Source of the DNA: a virus
Length of the DNA stretch: 27,500 nucleotides
IMG/VR virus record: IMGVR_UViG_3300022934_000139
Span: 1-27,500 of that record
Strand: one strand, 5' to 3'
Shown: positions 21,922 to 27,500 of the stretch, piece by piece
Layout: each line of letters begins with the position of its first letter
How positions within the stretch are numbered: the stretch's first letter is position 1
Program-made: the position numbers and the translations under genes
Notes under the pieces: model-generated
Told to the model about the DNA's origin: nothing
Seen by the model: the letters and a program-made list of their open reading frames with translations, nothing else
Database searches by the model: none

Positions 21922-23874
21922 ATGGAATATGAAAACCAAACGATTGATCCTACATCCTTAGAATCTTGGGTAATGAACAAATGCGATCAGTGGCGAGATC
22001 ATTACGAAGGAAACTACAAAGAGAAGTTTGATGAATACTATCGTCTTTGGAGAGGCCAATGGGCCGCTGAAGACTCCATGCGACAGTCAGAACGCTCTCG
22101 AATCATCTCCCCTGCCCTTCAGCAAGCTGTAGAATCTGCAGTAGCAGAGGTCGAAGAAGCTACGTTCGGAAGAGGGAAGTGGTTTGACATTCAAGACGAT
22201 GTGCAAGATGGTCAATCAGCGGATATTATGCTTCTTAGGAACAACCTTGATGAAGATTTCAAGTTTGTCTCTGCACGTAAAGCGATTGCTGAATGTATTA
22301 TTAATGCCGCTGTGTTTGGTACAGGCATGGCTGAAATTGTTGCTGATGAAGAAATAGAATTAATTCCTGCAACACAGTCAATTATGGAAGGTGATATGCA
22401 AGCTGTGGGAGTTCTACAGCGTGACAGAACTGTCTTTAAGTTGCGTCCGGTCATGCCACAGAACTTCTTGATTGATCCAGTAGCCACAAGCATCAAAGAA
22501 GCCTTAGGTGTTGCTATTGATGAGTATGTTCCACTTCATCAAATCCATATGGCACAGGAAGCCGGTATCTACCGTAAAGATGTCGAAGTCACCGAAGCGG
22601 CTATTGATATTGACCTTGAGCCTACTCAAGACCTGACGCTCTACACAGACGACAAAGTACGTCTAACAAAATACTATGGTCTTGTTCCTAGTGATTTGTT
22701 TAATACCGGTGCAGACGAAGGTGAAGCTGAAGAAAAAGACTCTGAGTATGTCGAAGCAATTATTGTTATTGCTAACGGCGGTGTCTTGCTCAAAGCTGAA
22801 ACAAACCCATACATGATGAAGGATCGTCCTGTTGTTGCTTTCCCTTGGGATGTCGTTCCGGGCAAATTCTGGGGACGTGGTATCTGCGAGAAAGGCTATA
22901 ACGCCCAGAAAGCTCTTGACACTGAACTACGTGCTCGTATTGATGCTCTGAGTCTTACAGTGCATCCAATGATGGCTGTAGATGCCTCTAGGCTCCCTCG
23001 CGGCACCAAGCTTGAGGTACGCCCGGGCAAGGCTATCTTGACCAATGGTAACCCTTCAGAAATTCTTCAGCCATTTAACTTTGGACGTTTAGATCCCACA
23101 ACATTTAACCAATCTGCAACACTACAACAGATGGTACAAATGGCTACAGGTGCTATTGATGCCGCAGGTATTCCCGGCTCAATCAATGGCGATGCAACTG
23201 CCGCAGGTATTAGTATGTCCCTTGGGGCAATCATTAAGCGTCACAAACGTACATTGATTAACTTCCAAGAAGCATTCTTGATTCCTTTGGTGCAAAAGGT
23301 TGCATATCGTTACATGCAATTTGATCCTGAGCGTTACCCTGCACAAGACTTTAAGTTTGTCGCTAGTAGCTCATTGGGTATCATTGCTCGTGAATATGAG
23401 GTTACACAGCTTGTACAATTGCTACAGACTATGGGTCAGGATTCCCCAATGTATCCATTGCTCATTCAGGCAATTGTAGACAACATGAACTTGAGCAACC
23501 GTGAGGAAATTATTGCAAGCCTACAGCAAGCAATGCAACCTAACCCACAAATGCAAGAATTGCAAGCCCAAGTCCAACAAATGCAAGTGGCAAAAGACCA
23601 AGCAATCTTGGAGTATACTCAAGCGCAGACTGCAGAGGTTATCTCAAGAGTTCAACAGAATCAAGTTGAAACTGAGTTGCTTCCAATTGACAGTGAAACA
23701 AAGCGTTACGCCGCTGTGATGAAAGGTATGGGTCAAGATCCTACTGAGCAAGAGTTTAATCAACGTGCAAAAATTGCAGAACTTGCACTCAAGCAACGTG
23801 AGATTGAAACCAAAGAAGACATAGTAGAAATGCAAATGAGAGGCCAAAATGGTAACGAAGCAAGAACTGGATAA
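21922..23874 (+). CDS. Portal (head-tail connector) protein, 650 aa
   Basis: The protein forms the ring through which DNA enters and leaves the head. The position directly after TerL and the N-terminal region with an RLWRGQW segment and RSRIISPALQQAVESAVAE are typical of podovirus-type portals. The core is followed by a Gln-rich, helical C-terminal region (about 535-640, e.g. MQELQAQVQQMQVAKDQA), likely a coiled-coil barrel or crown. At 650 aa it is longer than T7 gp8 (536 aa) and closer to P22-size portals. The next small gene starts inside its last codons. Confidence 0.9.
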   Translation: MEYENQTIDPTSLESWVMNKCDQWRDHYEGNYKEKFDEYYRLWRGQWAAEDSMRQSERSRIISPALQQAVESAVAEVEEATFGRGKWFDIQDDVQDGQSADIMLLRNNLDEDFKFVSARKAIAECIINAAVFGTGMAEIVADEEIELIPATQSIMEGDMQAVGVLQRDRTVFKLRPVMPQNFLIDPVATSIKEALGVAIDEYVPLHQIHMAQEAGIYRKDVEVTEAAIDIDLEPTQDLTLYTDDKVRLTKYYGLVPSDLFNTGADEGEAEEKDSEYVEAIIVIANGGVLLKAETNPYMMKDRPVVAFPWDVVPGKFWGRGICEKGYNAQKALDTELRARIDALSLTVHPMMAVDASRLPRGTKLEVRPGKAILTNGNPSEILQPFNFGRLDPTTFNQSATLQQMVQMATGAIDAAGIPGSINGDATAAGISMSLGAIIKRHKRTLINFQEAFLIPLVQKVAYRYMQFDPERYPAQDFKFVASSSLGIIAREYEVTQLVQLLQTMGQDSPMYPLLIQAIVDNMNLSNREEIIASLQQAMQPNPQMQELQAQVQQMQVAKDQAILEYTQAQTAEVISRVQQNQVETELLPIDSETKRYAAVMKGMGQDPTEQEFNQRAKIAELALKQREIETKEDIVEMQMRGQNGNEARTG

Positions 23875-23995
23875 CATTCTAACACAAGTGAATGCCATTC
23901 TTAAGCAATATGATGAACGTCTGAAAGCTTTAGAAGAGCAATCAAATAAACCTAAAGCACCACAAAAGAAGGCTCCATTAGCACAAGCCTCTTGA
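23849..23995 (+). CDS. Small helical protein overlapping the portal end, 48 aa
   Basis: ATG 23849 lies within the portal gene after GAGAGG, and TGA 23993-23995 falls inside the -35 box of the next promoter. The protein (MVTKQELDNILTQVNAILKQ at its start) forms a short coiled coil and ends in a Lys/Pro/Ala-rich tail. It may be a minor virion or assembly protein; the family is unknown. Confidence 0.6.
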   Translation: MVTKQELDNILTQVNAILKQYDERLKALEEQSNKPKAPQKKAPLAQAS

Positions 23996-24020
23996 CAAGT
24001 CAAGTATTTTATGGTATAAT
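23992..24020 (+). promoter_or_regulatory. Perfect consensus sigma70 promoter for the capsid genes
   Basis: TTGACA (23992-23997) and TATAAT (24015-24020) are separated by 17 bases. The surrounding sequence matches the promoter at 19718-19746 from -18 to beyond the start point (TTTTATGGTATAATATA, later ATATATTA). It would boost scaffold and major capsid expression. Confidence 0.85.
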
Positions 24021-24052
24021 ATAAGAATATATTAAATACAGGAGAAACTCTA

Positions 24053-24286
24053 TTGAGTCCTGAAGACGAAAAGTATTACGAAAACTACCTTGATTTGTTT
24101 CTTCATTCAGGTTGGAAACAATTTGTTGAAGAAGCAGAAGAGCTTTTAGACTCGTATGTCATTGAAGACATCAAGGATGAAATAGATTTAGCCTTTGTCA
24201 AAGGACAGCGTAGTTCACTGTTGAACCTCACTCGTTTTGAGACAGGGATAAAAAATGCAATTGAAATGGAGTCTGACAGTGATTAG
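24053..24286 (+). CDS. Hypothetical protein before the capsid genes, 77 aa
   Basis: The start is TTG at 24053, eight bases after AGGAG; no ATG is nearby. The acidic, helical N terminus (SPEDEKYYENYLDLFLHSGW) is followed by LLNLTRFETGIKNA, a pattern I associate with small phage proteins encoded close to capsid genes. A head-assembly role is inferred from position. The stop overlaps the next gene. Confidence 0.7.
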   Translation: MSPEDEKYYENYLDLFLHSGWKQFVEEAEELLDSYVIEDIKDEIDLAFVKGQRSSLLNLTRFETGIKNAIEMESDSD

Positions 24287-24488
24287 ACGTTACGATTTCA
24301 AATGCACTAACTGTGACCACATTGAAGAGCAATGGGTAGATTCAAACGATCTATTCGCAACTTGCCCTGAATGTGGTGACACCGCACAGCGGATAATCTC
24401 AAGTGTATCTTCACATTTCGTAGGCACGGGTTGGCCCGATGCTGATGATAAGTGGGCGAGAGATCACGAGAGAGCCGCTAAGAGATAA
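24279..24488 (+). CDS. FmdB-like zinc-ribbon protein, about 69 aa
   Basis: From GTG 24279 the protein begins with IRRYDFKCTNC and has C9, C12, C29 and C32 (CPECG), the pattern of the FmdB-type regulatory zinc ribbon. The family usually begins directly before the first Cys pair. That and GGAG seven bases upstream favour GTG 24279 over ATG 24255, which would add eight residues. Such ribbons occur near structural genes in many phages with unknown role. Confidence 0.7.
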   Translation: MIRRYDFKCTNCDHIEEQWVDSNDLFATCPECGDTAQRIISSVSSHFVGTGWPDADDKWARDHERAAKR

Positions 24489-24523
24489 CATATCCATAAT
24501 GCTACGGCACGGAGTTTAACAAT

Positions 24524-25336
24524 ATGGCACAATTAATTGATCCGAAACCCGAAGATCAACAAGAAACCGAAGAGTTTGCTACTTTAGAAGAACAAGAGGA
24601 AATCCAAGAGGACGCTGAAGAGCTAACCCTTTCGGAACCTGAGGAAGCCGAAGAAGACGACGGCATACCTGATAAGTATCGTGGAAAAGATATCAAAGAT
24701 ATCGTTCAGATGCATCAGGAAGCTGAAAAACTTCTAGGACGCCAAAGTTCAGAAGTAGGCGAACTAAGGAAGATTGTTGATGATTTCGTTAAGTCTCAGA
24801 TTCAATCGGCCTCAAGCCCACAACAAGAAACTGACGAAGAAATAGACTTTTTTACAGATCCAGAGCGAGCTATTGCAAGAGCTATTGAAAAGCATCCGTC
24901 GTTACAGGCGGCAGAGCAGACTTCAAAAGCAATGGCACAACAGCAAACACTGGCTCAACTGCAAAACACTCACCCGGACTTTCTTGATGTTATTCAAGAT
25001 ACGAAGTTTCAAGAGTGGGTACAAGGCTCCAAAGTGCGTCTTGAGTTGTACCAACGTGCAGATCAACAGTTTGATTTTGACAGTGCTAACGAACTTATCT
25101 CGACGTGGAAAGAGCGTCAGAATATGGTGAGTGAGACTGCCAAAGTGCAGAAAGAAGATCGTAAGCGTCAACTTAAAGCGGCATCTACAGGGTCTGCCTC
25201 AGGTTCCACTGAAGCACCAAGTCGTAAAATCTATCGTCGTGCTGATATTATTAAACTTATGCAAACTGATCCAAAGCGTTACACACAGCTACAGCCAGAA
25301 ATTATGGCGGCTTACGCTGAAGGTCGTGTCAAATAG
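24524..25336 (+). CDS. Capsid scaffolding protein, 270 aa
   Basis: The N-terminal 55 residues are extremely acidic (Glu/Asp-rich), the middle is Gln/Ala-rich and helical (about 55-210), and the C terminus is basic (RKIYRRADIIKLMQ onward). An acidic, helical protein with a basic C-terminal capsid-binding end, placed directly upstream of the major capsid gene, is the usual form of a phage scaffold that guides procapsid assembly. No protease motif is seen. Confidence 0.85.
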   Translation: MAQLIDPKPEDQQETEEFATLEEQEEIQEDAEELTLSEPEEAEEDDGIPDKYRGKDIKDIVQMHQEAEKLLGRQSSEVGELRKIVDDFVKSQIQSASSPQQETDEEIDFFTDPERAIARAIEKHPSLQAAEQTSKAMAQQQTLAQLQNTHPDFLDVIQDTKFQEWVQGSKVRLELYQRADQQFDFDSANELISTWKERQNMVSETAKVQKEDRKRQLKAASTGSASGSTEAPSRKIYRRADIIKLMQTDPKRYTQLQPEIMAAYAEGRVK

Positions 25337-25354
25337 TGTTAAGGAGAAATTAAC

Positions 25355-26299
25355 ATGGCACTTGGTACTAACCACGTCACCAATACTACTGCGGCAACTT
25401 TTATCCCAGAGATTTGGTCTGACGAAATCGTAGCGGCATACGAGAAATCTCTCGTTCTTGCCAATCTTGTAAACCGTATGCCCATGACAGGCAAGAAGGG
25501 TGACACTATTCACATCCCTAAGCCTACTCGTGGCGATGCATCTGCTAAGTCAGCTTCAACTCAGGTCACACTGATTGCGGCTACTGAGTCAGAAGTGCAA
25601 GTTGCAATCGATCAGCACTACGAGTATTCTCGTTTGATCGAAGACATCACTGACGTGCAAGCTCTGTCTTCACTCCGTCAGTTCTACACTTCAGACGCAG
25701 GCTATGCACTTGCAAAGCAGGTTGATACTGACCTGTTCGCATTGGGTAAGTCATTGGGTGACTCTGATGGTGCTGACTGGATTCACAGTAACTCATACTA
25801 CATGGATCAATCTACAGGCTTGACAGCTTATGCCGCTGATACTGTTGTTCCTGCTGACGTTTTTTCTGACGCAGGTTTCCGTGCGGCAATCAAGCAACTC
25901 GATGACGCAGACGTTCCTATGGATCAGCGTTTCCTCGTAGTTCCTCCATCAGTCGTACAGACAATCCGTGGAGAAACTCGCTACAACTCATCTGATTTCG
26001 TATCAGGTCAGCCTACTGTAAACGGTAACATCGGATCACTTTACGGTGTCGACATTTACGTCTCTACAAACTGCCCAGTGACTGAAACAGCCGCTGAAAA
26101 CGCCGCTACTGGTGGTGGTGAATTGAAGGCAGGCATCCTAGGACACAAAGACTTTGCAGTATTTGCAGAGCAAATGGGTGTTCGTTCACAAACTCAGTAC
26201 AAGCAAGAATACCTTGGTGACTTGTTCACTGCAGACACTCTCTACGGTGTCAAGGTACTCCGTCCTGAGTCAGCTTTGGCATTGATCTTCAACGCCTAA
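25355..26299 (+). CDS. Major capsid protein, 314 aa
   Basis: It follows the scaffold gene with a strong ribosome site (AAGGAGAAATTAAC) and is closed by a terminator, the classic place for a major capsid gene. The N terminus (TTAATFIPEIWSDEIVAAYE) and the beta-rich central part (GKKGDTIHIPKP) fit the HK97-type capsid fold of podophages. Codons here are more even and C-rich (GAC, ATC, CTC) than in neighbouring genes, which fits high expression. Confidence 0.9.
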   Translation: MALGTNHVTNTTAATFIPEIWSDEIVAAYEKSLVLANLVNRMPMTGKKGDTIHIPKPTRGDASAKSASTQVTLIAATESEVQVAIDQHYEYSRLIEDITDVQALSSLRQFYTSDAGYALAKQVDTDLFALGKSLGDSDGADWIHSNSYYMDQSTGLTAYAADTVVPADVFSDAGFRAAIKQLDDADVPMDQRFLVVPPSVVQTIRGETRYNSSDFVSGQPTVNGNIGSLYGVDIYVSTNCPVTETAAENAATGGGELKAGILGHKDFAVFAEQMGVRSQTQYKQEYLGDLFTADTLYGVKVLRPESALALIFNA

Positions 26300-26312
26300 A
26301 GCAACTAGGTAG

Positions 26313-26334
26313 CCCCTCTCCGGAGGGGTTTCCT
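26313..26334 (+). terminator. Terminator after the major capsid gene
   Basis: CCCCTC (26313-26318) pairs with GAGGGG (26323-26328) around TCCG, a stable tetraloop type, and is followed by TTTCCTCC, a weak U-tract. T7 has a terminator at the same place after its capsid gene; here it may likewise lower expression of the fibre gene. Confidence 0.75.
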
Positions 26335-26369
26335 CCTTCCTATACAAGAATTCTATACTGGAGATGTAA

Positions 26370-27500
26370 ATGGGTATCTTTCGTGGCACAGGTGGTACAG
26401 GTGATTCTACAACAGATACTACAGTCACTACTGTAACCGAAAAAGCCGCAGAAGCCGCATCTTCAGCTACCTCAGCCGCCAATAGCGCAACCTCAGCCGC
26501 TAACAGCGCATCCTCTGCATCCACTTCAGCAACTAATGCCGCTACCAGTGCAACCAATTCGGCTACTAGTGCAAGTAATGCGTCTACTTCAGAAACTAAT
26601 GCGGCTACTTCAGCCAGTCAAGCGGCTACCTCAGCTACAAATTCAGCCTCCTCAGCCACTGCTTCAGCGTCAAGTGCATCCTCTGCATCAACATCAGCAA
26701 CCAATGCCGCTACTTCAGCCACTGCGGCACAGACTGCAGAAACCAATGCAGAAACTGCAGAGACCAATGCAGAGACTGCTTACGCAAACACTTTAGCAAT
26801 CTTTGGTAATGCCACAGACGTACAGAATGCTGTTGATGATGCAGAAAAGTTAGCGATCAACCCTGAAGATTCTCAGTATACATTAAGTGATGCAGTTACT
26901 ACAGGCTACTCAGCCCTTCACTACGCCGCTAAAGCAGAAGACTATAAAACAGCCGCAGAAGTCTCTAAGAATGCCGCTGAGACTGCAGAGACTGCCGCAG
27001 AAACTGCCCAAGGGCTTGCAGAGACTGCTAAGACTGCGGCAGAAACTGCTCAGAGTGCCGCTGAGACTGCACAGGCCGCCGCTGAGTTAGCTCAGTCAAA
27101 TGCTGAAACAGTGTATGATAATTTTGATGATCGCTACTTAGGTAACAAGTCAGGTGACCCTCTTGTTGATAATGATAACGATGGTCTTACCACTGGTACA
27201 CTGTATTTCAACACCACTGAAAATGAAATGCGAGTGTACACCGGGACTGCTTGGGTTGCTGTACAAGAACTCTCTGGTGACCAGACTGTTAACTCTCTCA
27301 CCTCCAACAACAATGTAGTCGTCAAAGGCAACCTTGAAGTCCAAGGCACTACCATCACTGTTGACTCTGCCACTGCTCAGACCATTGACCTAGGTGATAA
27401 CGATAAGATTCGCTTAGGTGACTCTGATGATCTTCAGATTTACCATGATGGCTTAAAGAGCGTCATTCAAGATTCTGGCACAGGCACTTTAGACATAAGC
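26370..27500 (+). CDS. Tail fibre protein, partial (first 377 codons)
   Basis: ATG 26370 follows GGAG by six bases and the frame stays open to the window end. After a short N terminus (MGIFRGTGGTGDST) come long Ala/Ser/Thr/Asn repeats (about residues 24-136) and a second Ala/Glu/Thr block (about 194-247), typical of trimeric fibre shafts. A beta-rich part follows, with DDRYLGNKSGDP and LYFNTTENEMRVYTGTAWV, then KIRLGDSDDLQIYHDG, a repeat common in marine phage fibres. The receptor-binding tip lies outside the window. Confidence 0.85.
   Translation, partial: MGIFRGTGGTGDSTTDTTVTTVTEKAAEAASSATSAANSATSAANSASSASTSATNAATSATNSATSASNASTSETNAATSASQAATSATNSASSATASASSASSASTSATNAATSATAAQTAETNAETAETNAETAYANTLAIFGNATDVQNAVDDAEKLAINPEDSQYTLSDAVTTGYSALHYAAKAEDYKTAAEVSKNAAETAETAAETAQGLAETAKTAAETAQSAAETAQAAAELAQSNAETVYDNFDDRYLGNKSGDPLVDNDNDGLTTGTLYFNTTENEMRVYTGTAWVAVQELSGDQTVNSLTSNNNVVVKGNLEVQGTTITVDSATAQTIDLGDNDKIRLGDSDDLQIYHDGLKSVIQDSGTGTLDIS

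Noticed and set aside
26270-26557. A minus-strand Ala/Val-rich frame across the capsid terminator and fibre start
   Set aside because: It is the complement of the Ala/Ser/Thr repeat of the fibre gene and crosses the terminator; the repeat composition explains the open frame.

Overview
The window looks like part of the genome of a short-tailed, T7-like (podovirus-type) lytic bacteriophage, probably from an aquatic environment. The evidence is dense overlapping genes, a terminase-portal-scaffold-capsid block, three large virion proteins of internal-core type, and a T7-style replication set: family A DNA polymerase without an obvious RNA polymerase, primase-helicase with a Zn finger, SSB with an acidic tail, and endonuclease I. 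It also carries a class Ia ribonucleotide reductase. Both ends cut through open genes. No integrase, RNA polymerase, tRNA gene, rRNA gene or CRISPR array was seen. The exact phage genus and the host cannot be named from the sequence alone.

Layout. (1) 1-6271, plus strand: the end of a virion or tail gene and three large virion proteins, chained by stop/start overlaps. The first of these may be extended by a +1 frameshift. (2) 6271-6293: a hairpin with a U-tract on the minus strand, where the leftward operon ends against the late genes. (3) 6314-19072, minus strand: one long leftward operon, read from right to left. It has about 12 small unknown genes (19.1-15.85 kb), then SSB, primase-helicase and DNA polymerase. 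A sigma70-like internal promoter follows, then a Cas4/RecB-like nuclease, a GIY-YIG (T5orf172-type) protein, endonuclease I, a DUF3310 protein, nrdA, nrdB and small genes. (4) 19073-19841: a 769-bp non-coding region between the divergent units. (5) 19842-27500, plus strand: small terminase, a T4-type lysozyme placed between the terminase subunits, large terminase, portal, small genes, scaffold, major capsid protein, a terminator, and a tail fibre gene that runs off the end.

The most striking part is the 769-bp divergent region. It contains a perfect 16-bp copy of the bacterial chromosomal ParB site parS. Six exact DnaA boxes (TTATNCACA) lie within about 170 bp around it. There are also GGTAACA direct repeats, three 11-bp phased GAAACCCT repeats, an AT-rich tract and a perfect consensus sigma70 promoter. 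Together these look like a miniature bacterial oriC/parS region inside a phage genome. My inference is that the phage recruits host DnaA for replication and host ParB for positioning, segregation or interference. No parA or parB gene is visible in the window.

Regulation appears to rely on host RNA polymerase. Two perfect TTGACA-N17-TATAAT promoters on the plus strand share a longer common motif (TTTTATGGTATAATATA). They drive the packaging/portal block and the scaffold/capsid block. Almost every gene in the leftward operon has an AGGAG-type ribosome site or is start-stop coupled to its neighbour.
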